This document shows, piece by piece, positions 45,733-56,399 of a stretch of DNA of 64,000 nt (the stretch's first letter is position 1; each line of letters starts with the position of its first letter). A program made the translations under genes and the position numbers. The DNA lies in the NCBI GenBank assembly GCA_022478985.1, contig JAKSZP010010605.1:62001-126000 (forward strand), written 5' to 3'. The notes under the pieces were generated by a model that saw only the letters and a program-made list of their open reading frames with translations, did not search any database and was not told where the DNA came from. Source of the DNA: Massospora cicadina (lineage: Eukaryota; Entomophthoromycota; Entomophthoromycetes; Entomophthorales; Entomophthoraceae).

Positions 45733-46640
45733 GTTTTTGATCTGATAAGTTCCTTGCACATCAATTAAAGCTTCCTTGATGACTTTGAGAGTTCCAGCCT
45801 TTTTGACCACAAGTGTCATGTGCATCTTGAGGGCTGGGTGTGCTTCTAAGGAACTGAGTAGAACAGTCTTCACAGTAGGTAAGTTTAAGGTCCCTGTTGT
45901 CCATAGTTGTTGTGCTCAAAGGTAATATCAAGCAGCATAGTTTGTGACTGTCTCCATCTTGCCCATTTTAAAATATGAAATCTTGCTATATATTCTCAAC
46001 ATCCTGTGTGTTACTGAATTATGATAATAGGATTTCATTAACCTCGATCTAGGTCAAACAAGGGTGTAAACTAGCGCTGAGTATCTCCTGCGTTTTGCAG
46101 CTCATGTAGTTTTGGACGTGACGAGCCTTCTGCTTGCACTAGTGCCATCCATGCTGCTCTCTATATTTGTAAAAACCCAGCTAATTATCCCTTACTAGTA
46201 GTGATCATGGTTTTGGAATAGTGTTTAACTTCAGATCTTCCTCTTTTTGAGTGCTTTGCTGATGTTGTGGAGATGTTGCTTCCTGTGCAGCTAAAAATGG
46301 CGTTCCAAAACGTGAGGTTTCTAGCGAAGAGCTTAGAGCAGGCTGTGGCTTTACATGAAGTTGATCTTTGATTTCCTCCAAGTTTCAATTAATGTCATCT
46401 AAAACAATCTTATGGTGGTCTAAACGTCCACCATACTCATTAAATGTTCGTACATTAATTCCATTTTCACTTAAAGGTGTTTTACCCATTCCTTGAGTTT
46501 GTTCAGATCAGTTTAAATTTTTCTATTAACTGGTATGTGCCCTAACACCAGGCTAGTAGCCACTGAGCCCATTGAGTAGTTCTGAAACCTGATCTAGGTA
46601 AAACCTCAACTCCACCTCTTCTTTTTCCAACACTTTCATC
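45733..46640 (-). pseudogene. gag: E6 Gag, N-terminal part
   Basis: Minus strand, from about ATG at 46640 (MKVLEKEEVELRFYLDQVSE) with stops and shifts, through NVRTFNEYGGRLDHHKIVLD and EIKDQLHVKPQPALSSS, to TYCEDCSTQFLRSTPS before sL2. Glu/Lys/Gln-rich. No named Gag domain is seen, but position after the primer site and before the knuckle supports Gag. Confidence 0.5.
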
Positions 46641-46776
46641 CTTGCCTTGATCATCTATTTTTTGGTTGATGTTAGGCTTCCTGCTGCTTCTTCACCATGG
46701 TATACCTCCATGGTCTCGATGCTAGGCATTTCCATTTGCCCTGATCTCTCTTTTCTCAACTGTGTGATTGGCGTCA

Positions 46777-46794
46777 CCCCTGTAGTAAGCACCA
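46777..46794 (-). other. E6 primer-binding site
   Basis: TGGTGCTTACTACAGGGG on the minus strand, one base after the 5' LTR. It differs by a single base from the first 18 nt of the E1 site at 515-533. Confidence 0.65.
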
Positions 46795-46795
46795 G

Positions 46796-47835
46796 TCTCG
46801 CCGCCCTGGATTCTTATCGCTTAACTCTGGGGATTTTACCTTGGGGCGTTGAGAGGGGTAATCTATTGCAAAGATCTGACACTAACCAGCTAGATTCAAA
46901 CTTCCTGAGAGAGCTGTTAACTTGACACTTGCATGCCAACTGTGTGGCTTCTTTACAATTAAACCTGTGTACGTTAGAATCTTCCCTTGACCCAACGGAG
47001 CTTATCTCAACCTCTTTCCTTGCAAGCATAACCTTACAAGGAGTCCTTCTCAAAATGTGTGTCTTCAACTGTAGTGCACTCAAAACTGGGTACTTGCAGT
47101 CACTACTTTTCACTTATTTCCAATTAAAGTGAAAAGCCAAATGAAGGATAACTTAAGATTCTGAAAATAGACTATTTATTTAAAATAATATTAGTATTTT
47201 TATGATAAATACTAATAACTTGGGATGCAAAAGTTTATTGAGTAATAAATTAAATAGTGGAGCTGAAAAATATTGAATCTTCTTCAAAAACTTCAGGCGT
47301 AGTCTCTTCTCTAATTGATTTCTCTCTTGGGCACTTATTTTCTCAAGGTCCTGAATTCATGCACTATGGCGTTGTGTGGAGCCCGTGGTATCAGGGTCAT
47401 CAGCTTCGTGGCTCCTGTGCGCTTTGGTGGAGTCCAAATTTTCATCATCATCGGTGGAAATAACTTCCTAGTTGCTTGATGGCACCAATTTTCTTTTGTT
47501 TCAATTGATTTACTTTTTGGTGAACTGTTCTGCACCTAAACTGTTATTTTTTTCTTATTAACGAAACTCAAATGAATATTTTTTTCAGGAGTATATCTCA
47601 TTTGATGTTTCTTCATTGCTGGTTTGCATCTCATGGATGATTGGATTGTTTGGCATTTTTTCCATGACATTATCGCTATCACCATTTTCACAGCCAATTA
47701 AATTTTGGAATATTACCATTTTTTGGAGCTAGACTCATTTTTGTGTTAATGATTCTCACTATTTGATTAGATTTTCCTCAATTCTACCTGAGGTTGAGAA
47801 ATGTACCAATTTTGCAGTGCGCCAAATCCACGACA
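46796..47835 (-). repeat. E6 5' LTR
   Basis: Minus strand TGTCGTGGATTTGGCGC at 47835 to GGCGGCGAGA at 46796. Partner of 39537-40574, with the same noncanonical GA end. Confidence 0.88.
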
Positions 47836-48100
47836 CATGCATTGTCCATGTCCTCCTTAAATAAAAATAGCGAAGGTTGAGCCCCTCCTGGCTAAAAACA
47901 CCAGTTTTTGAAGTTGAGAAGACCTTGGACTCACAAAGAGTCAAGCGGCAGGTAAACTATCTAATGTCATGGAAAAAATTAACTAGCATACAAGAACAGC
48001 TGGGTTTCTTACCAAAGTTGCGTCAACTGCTTTGAGCTGATTCCAGAGTTCCATTCTAGGAAATTAAAGCACCCTCGCTTTCCATACATAAGACAATTGC
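47836..48100 (+). pseudogene. pol: E4 chromodomain
   Basis: Resumes the E4 Pol exactly after the E6 insertion: HALSMSSLNKNSEG, then in another frame VFEVEKTLDSQRVKRQVNYL and MSWKKLTSIQEQLGFLPKL, then CVNCFELIPEFHSRKLKHPR. This is a complete chromodomain (EVExILDS, YLxxWK, ELIxEFH). It ends at the E7 LTR (48101). The reading frame across 39536/47836 is continuous once one CATGC is removed. Confidence 0.8.
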
Positions 48101-49398
48101 TGTCATGGAACCAGCTTATAAAGCTAAGACCAGCCTTCCAGTCTTGGTGAGTAGACATATATAACACAAACCATAATACTAACTTATAACTGTCACTACG
48201 ACATTGTATTTAATCAAAAGCAGAACTGCTGAGAGATAAAAATTGTCAATCACTGTTACTAGCATAATCGCATGTAACCACACAGTTGCAAGAGTAGCGG
48301 CCAAGGATCCCGCGGCATTTGTTTCCTTAGGCGCCTCAGGGGGTTCAAAATACGCTCTGGGAACATAAGGGTAAAATTTGTGGAAGCATTGTGAAACTTA
48401 GCACCTAGTGGGATTCACCTCAAGGACCAGAGCCACATCATGACGCCATAAAGCATTAACAAGGGGCTTAACCCTCAATTGACCGACATAACAATATCCC
48501 CTTTCAAGTAGGGAGTGTAAAAGAGTAGTAAGTATGGCCACTATAGCTCATTCATTTTAAAGACCAGGAAACATGGCACTTGAAAAGAACGCGGTTAATA
48601 GATGGCAAAAAAAGTAATTTTGAAATTTTCCACGCTCGGATTTGTTTATTAAACAAAGGTTCAAAATTAACTAACAACAGTACCTGTGAAGAGACTTTTG
48701 TATTAAGTGCTGGGGCTTGGGAATAAAAAATCTGCATTATTCATTGTAAATGCAATCATTCTTACTCCAGCGGATTGACATTTAAAATATTCATGATGAC
48801 AAATCAGCCAAAACTGGCAGCTGAATTAATCTCAAAAATTTTACTAAATTTATCCACCCAAAGCGATTTTGCATGGCCGATCATTGATGATTATCTGGTG
48901 GACAACAGGTAGCAACAATGGTCAGGATAAGTATGGGAGGCACATTTATTTATAAAAGGGGTTTATTGCGCCCAAACCTGTTGGGGATGAGCTCACCTTT
49001 ATCATTGAAGAAGAAACAAAAATGGTGGGCTTCGAACAAAAGCATACAGTGGACAATTAGGTTATGTTGGGAACCAATTTTATCAATATTAAAAAACCCC
49101 AAATTGGGGTCAGAAGTTACTGGGGGAGAGGGGCGGACACAAAACTATCACTTGCAATGGTTTCTTGCTCCCGCCACCTCAGTCACACATGCCCCAATTT
49201 TCTGCATCAACTCCTGGATGGTGAAAAGGGGAGATAAAGGAGCTATCTTTACCAGGTAGGCTGTCACCCACCTCTCATCTACCATAAGGGCTAAAAGCCC
49301 TTGAAAACAAGAGGGACAGCTGCCTTTCTTACCACTTTTTTTGTCCTGAAAGAAGCCCCACGCAGTTGAGGTGCAGGGGGTGCTCCCTAGGACTTTAG
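48101..49398 (-). repeat. E7 3' LTR
   Basis: Aligned with 54963-56399 along its length (GTTTATTAAACAAAGG, CTGGGGCTTG, TAAAATCTGCATTA, CACAAACCATAATACT). Its U3 encodes LMVDERWVTAYLVKI and its last codons read STHQDWKAGLSFISWFHD. Confidence 0.82.
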
Positions 49399-49552
49399 TT
49401 AACCTAACCTCCTTGGACAAGAGGAGAATCCCAAATGAGGACTTGGTGAGGATGACGTTCTTGTTTTCAGCAACTTGATGGCCAAGATGTGTGGAAATTT
49501 TTTGTGGGGGGCGAGGAGTGTTGAGGTGCAAGGTGTGGAAGGCCTCCACCAA
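49148..49552 (-). pseudogene. pol: E7 Pol C-terminus fused to U3-encoded domain
   Basis: A single uninterrupted 134-codon frame. It begins in the last chromodomain helix (VEAFHTLHLNTPRPP), crosses the LTR boundary at 49398 (VRLTKVLGS), and continues in U3 with WGFFQDKKSGKKGSCP, ALMVDERWVTAYLVKI and LMQKIGACVTEVAG. This is the only copy with no stop between chromodomain and U3 motif, direct evidence that the two can be one protein. Domain function unknown. Confidence 0.7.
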
Positions 49553-49720
49553 TTCATCACAATGGGCACAATCACAGGCGCTGACCCAATAAGCTTATAT
49601 GCTGGAAACCTCTTCTAAGCCAAGAGGTACTGTACTAAATGGTGAGATTTATAAAAGGTCAAAATATCATTGACTTTATCCTCCTCTGATCCCTCCACCT
49701 GGATTGTCTCTGGCACCGCT
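49500..49720 (-). pseudogene. pol: E7 chromodomain
   Basis: Minus frames: SEEDKVNDILTFYKSHHLVQ, YLLAWRGF, and DCAHCDELVEAFHTLHL. Order and spacing are those of a chromodomain; two stops or shifts in the middle. Confidence 0.7.
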
Positions 49721-50660
49721 TGGTCCTTCCCCTAAAATGAGGACAACTGAAAAAGTGAAAAAACGAGTTGCTGCTTTCAATGAGCTGGAAGGGTCAATCT
49801 AAAACTCCATTGCCCAAATCCACATCCACCACATGAGGACCAGAGCGAGTAATTTCAAACTACCAGGAGGGCACCTTCATAGGGTTGGGACCATCTAGTA
49901 CTAAAAAAAGGAGGGCACCTTCATATGTAGTGCCACAAACCCATATGACAGAGAACACTACTCGATCAAATGGCCAGGGGGATTTTCTGGTCAGCAAATA
50001 TCTTGTAATCGCTAATAGCCTTGGTCAGGTGCTCCCAGACCAGATATATAGTGCTCTGGATCTTCTGCACTTGGTCCACCGCAGTAGGGACTTCTGGGAA
50101 AAGGCACAGGCCAATAGAAAATGAGGGGTTATACCTAGCATGGTTTTGTATGGTAAAAAGCCAGTGGGCGCACATGGATGATACCATTATATGAGAATTG
50201 CTAACAGATAATATTCACCCAGGTATCCTACATTAAGAGGCGTAACAGCAAAGATATTGTTTGAGAATCTGGTTTGGTTAATCTGTTAGGCCATCATACC
50301 GTGGATGATATGCAGTGGAGCGGCATGGCTTATTTTCAGGATAGCAAGGATTTAAGTCCAAAAATTGTCATAAGCTGCAGCCCTTGGTCACTCAAAATCT
50401 CCTGAGGCAAGCTGAACATTGAGAACACATGCCGCAAAAAGAGCTGAGCTGTCTCCTTGGAGGTGATGGCTGACAAAAAATGGATAAAGATTAAAAATTT
50501 TAAAGTGATTCACACAACCATAATCACGTTAAATCCATTGAATCTGGGAATCTCAGCAAAGAAATTAAATGATATTAAGGTCCACGAGCTCTCTGCCTGC
50601 TGCAGGTGATAGAGAGGACCATATGTACCTGATCTTCCAATTTTTACATTTGCATGTAAT
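49721..50660 (-). pseudogene. pol: E7 integrase
   Basis: Eroded. The core shows RHAAPLHIIHGMMA then QINQT (family YHPQTDGQTERVNQ) near 50280, and WPFDRVVFSVIWVCGTTYEG in the C-terminal part. Micro-retroposon 3 sits in it at 49866-49925. No catalytic triad can be confirmed. Confidence 0.6.
49866..49925 (+). mobile_element. Micro-retroposon 3 with 16-bp exact TSD
   Basis: Insert 49882-49909 on the plus strand: GGGTTGGGACCATCTAGTAC then T and seven A. Both sides carry GGAGGGCACCTTCATA (49866-49881 and 49910-49925), identical. The longest of the three, so it shows most of the shared 3' end. Confidence 0.82.
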
Positions 50661-51059
50661 GCAATTGTGAACAACGCTGGGTTATCCTTGGAGATATCTG
50701 GTCAGTTAAAACGTAATCTTCTACAGATTTAGGCGCTTTTTTCCCATGTGGCCTAATACTGATGGTCATGATGAACATTAATAACCTCATTTTTGAGTTG
50801 AACAGAACCCAAACTCTTGACTTTAACCAAAACATTTCTCCTCCACAAATAATGGATCCGCCTATGAGCCAGAAGTACTAGCTGATCCAACAATTGTAAC
50901 CCTTTGAACAGGAAGTTTGATCCACTGTTACCCAGAATTAGATTTACATCTGGGCGCACTCTGCCACCAAAATTTTGAGAGGAGCAATAACTAATATCTG
51001 GGCTGGCGATATTACCATGATAAGCTCTTGTGCTTCCTCCTCTACAGTATTACAATAAG

Positions 51060-51480
51060 GTTTAACTCAACAAATCTGGGATGACATTTAAGGTACCCTT
51101 GAAATACTCATAACTGAAGTTACAACTTTAGAGGTCTAATATGTCCAGGCCTAAAAATGTGCCATCTTCTGCAGTCCCCGATATACATAAGGGCCTGATG
51201 ATCCATCCACACAATTACTTCATACTGCATGCCCTGAAGAAGGTACACCAGTGGGTAAACGACCAAGCCACAGCGGCCAACTCCTTATCATAAGTGGTCC
51301 AGGAATGTTCAGACAAAGCAACTTGCGCAAAAATTTAGTGACTGGATCTTCCAACCTGCCATGCTCATGAAGCATCACTGCCCCCACTAAGGCTAAAGAG
51401 GCATTGTACACCAAAATAAAAGGCCTGGTCTGGTCAGCATGCTTGAGAACAGGAGACGCCAGGATCACCTCCTTGATGGC
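51060..51480 (-). pseudogene. pol: E7 RNase H
   Basis: Frame 51220-51468: MILASPVLKHADQTRPFILV, YNASLALVGAVMLHEHGRLE, DPVTKFLRKLLCLN. It matches the E2 RNase H (SPPILKHVDLSKPYIV, NASSATVGAFLLQEH), with Asn for the catalytic Asp in both. Confidence 0.82.
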
Positions 51481-51579
51481 ATCAAATGCCTATTAGCAAG
51501 CAAACGTCCATCTGAATGGAACATTTTTTTACGTCAAAGGATAAAGCGGCATGGCCGACTATGAAAGTGGTGAATTGTT

Positions 51580-52240
51580 AAAAAATATGGACATGCTCAA
51601 GAAGCTCTGCAGCTGCTTTTGGGTGGTATGAGTGGCCACGCGAGGATTGCCTCAAGCGCGCTGAGGGGGATAGCATACCTATTACCAGGACCACGTTACC
51701 AGAAAGGTAACCTCCTCCCTGAAAAACTTGCACTTTGAGAGCTTTATGTAAAGGTCCGCCTTGTGCAAAGAGGCCAGAACCGCTATAGGTTTTTCTTATG
51801 CTGCTCAGGATTGAGGGAATGCACAGGGATTTTATTAATGTACGCCACCACACAGGTGCCTTTTAGGGCACCAAGAACTTCATCTCTAATATGCTGGAAC
51901 TTGGCAAAGGATTAAATCCAAAGAACATTACATTGAACTGAAAGATGCCCTTCTGGAATGGATCTCTGTAAGCCACTACTGACCTTTTGCCACCGAAATT
52001 TAGCTAGAAAGTGTTCCTGAGCTTGAGCACTAATAACACCCAAGATTTTGCAGTCGCCGGGCTAAAATTTAGCTCAAGGGGAAGTAGATAAGGATCATAA
52101 ATAGTAATATTATTTAATTGTCCATAGTTCATGGGGAGCAACATTCTGTCGGCCTTCTGAGTGAAGACTATGGGGGAAGCAACAAGGGATAATTTTCAAA
52201 ACATCCATCCTTTTTAAGCTTATCTTTAAACCACACCTCC
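51580..52240 (-). pseudogene. pol: E7 reverse transcriptase
   Basis: Minus strand: SPIVFTQKADRMLLPMNYGQ, LNNITIYDPYLLPLEL, FQKGIFQFNVMFFGF, then VVAYINKIPVHSLNPEQHKK where YIDD has become YINK. Both catalytic Asp are lost. Several frameshifts. Confidence 0.8.
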
Positions 52241-52689
52241 ATTGCCTTGTCCTATTGCTTCATGTAGGGATACAATGGACAGTTTAATTATTTACAATTA
52301 CCATCAAATGGAAAGACAGGTCTTACTCAAAATGGGGAAGAAGGCAGTAAGTTTTTTCAGATTAAAATATCCTTATATGCTATCAAAGCCGGGGAACTCA
52401 GGTGAAAGGTCTTTGGGAGAAGGAATTAACGTGATGGAACTCACTTCCATCCTGACGCAAATGTATCAGTGAGTGGAAAATCACCCCACAACAGGGCATC
52501 TGTAAAGGATAATAAGTTAGAGTCCAGGTTGATGTTACCTTTTTACAGCGACACCAGCGCCCTAGATTTACTGATAATAGCAAATCTGACACCTTGGCAA
52601 ACCAATTACAAAAGAAAAACTGGTTCAAAAAGAGGGTACAGGACGCCATATCTAATTTCAAGCCATTAGTGTGGAGGATGCACCCTAAC

Positions 52690-52830
52690 ACTGAAATTCC
52701 CACTTCAAGGTTTAAATTGAGATCTTGTGTTAATTTAAACTTATAAAGAATCTCGTCGCTCCTGTATCTAAATGATCCTCTTTTGACATCTTTTGTGTAT
52801 CCAACCAAATTTCAAGAGGCAAAAAAATTA
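52690..52830 (-). pseudogene. pol: E7 aspartic protease
   Basis: Minus frame KEDHLDTGATRFFISLN with an intact DTG (about 52760-52768), matching the DTGATxxFI of chromoviruses. A long gap to RT (52240-52690) is eroded. Confidence 0.65.
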
Positions 52831-53789
52831 GGCAAGTCTTGTTTATTGACAACATCTTTGGCACTACAGGACGAGAAGTAATAATTATTAAGTCATCTGG
52901 GGATTTAGAATTTTGAGGGAAATGTGTGTTTCAGCGGGAAGAGCTTCAAAATTTTTCTTGTTGTAATACCAACAACATGGGTACCAGATGATTAATAATT
53001 ACCGGTTCCTTCATGAGAACAGCCTCCACAACCTGCACCAGGTAATCAGAATGGGGAGAAACTGGTTAGTAAGAGGAAGTAACATCCTCAAGAACCAAGA
53101 CATACCCCTAGAACCTTTACAGAACAGCCACGCTGAACGAGAGATAAGGTGCACGCCGCCTTGTTGTTCAGGATTACACTCAAAACTGCTTTAGTAGGGA
53201 ACATTTTCAGTAAACCTCCTACCTACCCGATGTACTTCAAAGCGTAGCACTAATCATAGATGTGCACCACAACCACCTGTTCCAGGGAACCCAACTGAGA
53301 TTATTAGGCGGAATAGTTTGCAGAACTAAGTTCCACAGCGGAATGTAACATCACAATCAAATCTTCCAATAAAAAACCCTAACCAAGAGACTTATTATGG
53401 AAGGCTTCAATGATTGAGGGCATATTAGACGCTCATGCCCAAAGTGAAGAAAATTGTAGAAGGCGAACCAATTAATAATACTGGCGCCTAAACCACCAAA
53501 GACATCAAAGTAATGAAGGGGTAGAAACTCCCATTTAGTTAGCCAAATGCAGAATCCAATGCACCCAATGGCAGGCATCAATTCTACTGAGCCCAATTGA
53601 GCTAAACTTCGTTGGTATATGTAAGGGGAGAAAAAATCACTGTATCATCTGAGAACTAAACCTGCAAATCTAACAGCGCGTCCAAAACCTGATTCACCAC
53701 ATCTGAGGAAAGTAAGGACAAAAACACCCCAATGTATGTGGTTAAACTGAAATAGAATAGTGAGGGAGAAGTATTGAGCCAGAACTCAT
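52831..53789 (-). other. E7 Gag region, eroded
   Basis: By position the Gag of E7. Minus frames such as WLTKWEFLPLHYFDVFGGLG (53357-53596) are open, but no Gag motif is secure. Bounded on the 5' side by sL3. Confidence 0.35.
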
Positions 53790-54799
53790 TGTAAGTCCCG
53801 AGGAACGTCCTCTGGGCGTTGATTGGGCCATCTTTCTATTCCTGAGCAAGAAAGTACCAAAGAGGATGGCCATACCCCTCATTACTCAGGGCGATCTCGC
53901 TCACATGGTAGATGAGCGCTAGAAAATAGTTCTTCAGCTTTGGATCCCACTTCTGGTACTTGCACTCTCCTCATCAGAACTGTTATGAGTAATTAGTAAA
54001 ATCTGCGCTGAGATCACCAAAATGGAACTGATTGCAACTAATTCAAGCGGCAATCAGCTGGATACTCAGATTTCAAATGGTCAAAAAGGTATGAAGGCTG
54101 AGCTATTGGCTGGAATGCCCGATGGTTGCAATTTGGTTTACACGATGATCAAAAATCTTCCTTCCTCCCAAATCTGTCAGGCATCACCCCCAATGGGCAG
54201 CTTCCTGCCAGAAAATTGGGCGTTGCACCTGATGCAATACCACTGACCGCAACTTGGCTCATCACCAAATTTTGCGATGTTGGCCCCCAGGGAACTAACC
54301 CTCCTATTCCCAAATAGTTCACCTCTTAGGTTGAACTGACCGCATTTGGCCTGCCGCCAAACTTAGCAATGTCAGTTCCTAGGGAACTAACCCGCCCATT
54401 TACAAATAGTTCACCACTTAGGTTGAACTGACCAAAACTTGGCTCATCACCAAATTTTTCAATGTTGGTCCCCAGGGAACTAACTCGTCCATTCCCAAAT
54501 AGTTCACCACTTAGGTCAAACTTGCAGAACCTGATCCCAGCTTATTTTCCCCAAAATTGATGACTATTTATCTGGGCGCATTGCACTGAGAAAATTGTTG
54601 GTCAATTCTCTTCCCCTAAGTTTTCCAATAAAAACACCCTATCCAAAATTTCCGTTTTTATCTGTTGAGAATTAAGATCCCTTCCAGTTCCATTCATAAT
54701 ATACCAGCAGCAGTGCCCTGGCATTCTGGTTTGCCACTTGGATGCTCTGGCATCAGGGCTGGCAGGACAGTATATTTTTTACTTGCCGTCTGTCTGACA
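53790..54799 (+). repeat. Solo LTR sL3 (1010 bp), antisense inside E7
   Basis: Plus strand TGTAAGTCCC...GTCTGACA, flanked by CTCAT (53785-53789) and CTCCT (54800-54804), one mismatch. Close relative of sL2. U3 encodes LAHMVDER then a stop, followed by ISKICAEITKMELI and TQISNGQKGMKAELLAGM, also present in sL2. Contains three tandem 91-bp repeats. Confidence 0.82.
54251..54522 (+). repeat. Three tandem 91-bp units in sL3
   Basis: Units at about 54251-54341, 54342-54432 and 54433-54522. Each holds CCCAGGGAACTAAC-like and AAATAGTTCACC blocks. Translated, each unit gives a 30-residue repeat like LGSSPNFSMLVPRELTRPFP. sL2 carries one clear unit and a faint second. Confidence 0.85.
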
Positions 54800-54962
54800 C
54801 TCCTCCTCCACTGCACAGAAGCACCTGACAAATGTACCAACTGACCATACAAAAAGACTAAACTAAGCATCAATTTAAGGTTCATTTAATAAAACAGAAC
54901 AATTGCATCACTTACTTACAGAAGAAGGGTGGAGATGGAAGAAACTAGTGTTCAGTCAATTA
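54800..54962 (-). other. E7 leader and primer-binding region
   Basis: Next to the 5' LTR the minus strand reads TAATTGACTGAACACTAG, with no TGG. A related sequence AACTGACTGACAAC is in the LTR near 55675, at the place homologous to the E3 self-priming site. Partial match only (TGACTGA). Confidence 0.4.
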
Positions 54963-56399
54963 TGTCATGGACCCAGCTAACTAAGATAAGATCAACCGCC
55001 AGTCTGGGTTAGTGGACACCCAAAACACAAACCATAATACTGGGGTTATAACTGTCCATATAATTTGATATTCATTGGGGAGCAACTGAGGGACGGCAAC
55101 TTTGCAATCAATGTTACTATCATTTCACCTGTAATCACATAGTTGCACAAGTAGCAGCTACAGATTCCGCAACAGTTGTTTCCTTAGTCACCCCTTGGCT
55201 CCAAAATCCACTCTGTGAACATGAGGGTTGAATGCATGGAAGGATTGCAAAACTTTTTACCAGGTGGAAATCACCTAAAGGACCAGAGCCGCATAATGAC
55301 GTCATAAAGCATACAAAATGAGAGTCAGCTGCAAGTGACCACCATAATGATACCCCCATTCAAGTAAGGTTGGTAACAGAGTCTTATGTATGACCATTAT
55401 AGCCCAGTTGTATTGAAACCAGAAAACATTTCACCTGACAAGAACGCGGCTAACAAATAGCTAAATCTTTTAATATTGAATTTTTTTATGCGCAGATTTG
55501 TTTATTAAAGTAAAAGAGGCAGGTCAACTTTGGGGATAAATATACCACGCTGAGTTTTCTAAGTCTGTGCTGGTTTCAAACCTGTTTAAATTAAAACCTA
55601 ACCCAGAGTAGAGCAAGAACCACCCCGCTATGCTGCCACTCCTCAGATTTGTTTATTAAACAAAGGAAAAAACTGACTGACAACAGCTCCTGTGGGGATC
55701 TTTTGCCTTATGTTCTGGGGCTTGAAGAATATAAAATCTGCATTACTTAATGTAGTTGTAATAACGCTCAATTCTGGGCGGATCAATACTCCTTAGTATT
55801 TCTGACGCTGAATTGGTCTCAACCTGGCCAGTCACAGTAGTCTTTAATTTTTCCAGTAAATTTGTCCTCCCAAAACAATTTCACTTGGCGCACAATGATG
55901 ATTTGTTTGGCAGATGGCTGGTTGCACCCAAGACCTGGTAGGTATGGGTTGTTTTAATGCATATCAAAGGGTTTATTAAATTTTAACCTGTTGCGGATGG
56001 GCTCTAATCTCTTGTCAAGGAGAAAAAAATTGGTAGGGTTTCAAATTTGAGTTTATATTGGACGGTTAGTTTTTCTGAACACCAATTTATCAATACTATT
56101 GAACACCATATTGGGTTAGTTTTTTGGGAAGATGAGTGGGCACAAACTTTTCACTTGCAATGTTCTCTTCCTGCCGCCACCTCCAGACTCACACCCCTAT
56201 CATCTGCCTCAACTCCTGGGTGGTGAGAAGGGTAGGTAAGTGAGAAATCTCAAGTGGTTAAGCATCATCTACCTCTTGTCTACCACATGGGCTCAAATAC
56301 TCTGGAAAGGAGAAGGATGGCCACCTTCTTAACCCCCTTTTTGTCCTGAACAGAAACTCCCCATGTTTGAGGTACAGGGGGTGCTCCACAGGACTTACA
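54963..56399 (-). repeat. E7 5' LTR (1437 bp)
   Basis: Minus strand TGTAAGTCCTGTGGAGC at 56399 to CCATGACA at 54963. U3 motif is worn (AHVVDKR between stops, about 56265-56300). The 3' end encodes FWVSTNPDWRLILS. Confidence 0.82.

Larger units (their letters stand above)
39537..47835 (-). mobile_element. E6: full-length Ty3/gypsy element (no chromodomain)
   Basis: An 8.3 kb element on the minus strand with LTRs of 1038 and 1040 bp and an exact CATGC duplication. Order from its 5' end: LTR, primer-binding site, Gag (split by solo LTR sL2), protease, RT, RNase H, integrase, LTR. The Pol ends in a GPY module with HARHLRSYP and no chromodomain, so it belongs to a different clade from E2, E3, E4 and E7. 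E8 is its relative. All frames are broken. Confidence 0.9.
48101..56399 (-). mobile_element. E7: full-length chromovirus
   Basis: 8.3 kb on the minus strand, LTRs 48101-49398 and 54963-56399, each TGTAAGTCC-type start and CCATGACA end. Contains protease, RT, RNase H, integrase and chromodomain, all broken, and the antisense solo LTR sL3 near its 5' end. It separates the E4 chromodomain from the E4 3' LTR. Flanking 5-mers (ATTGC, TATGA) do not match, so TSDs are lost or the ends slightly misplaced. Confidence 0.82.

Noticed and set aside
45628..45873. Frame 45628-45873 as a separate gene
   Set aside because: It overlaps the better conserved U3 frame and crosses the LTR edge of sL2; judged a shadow.
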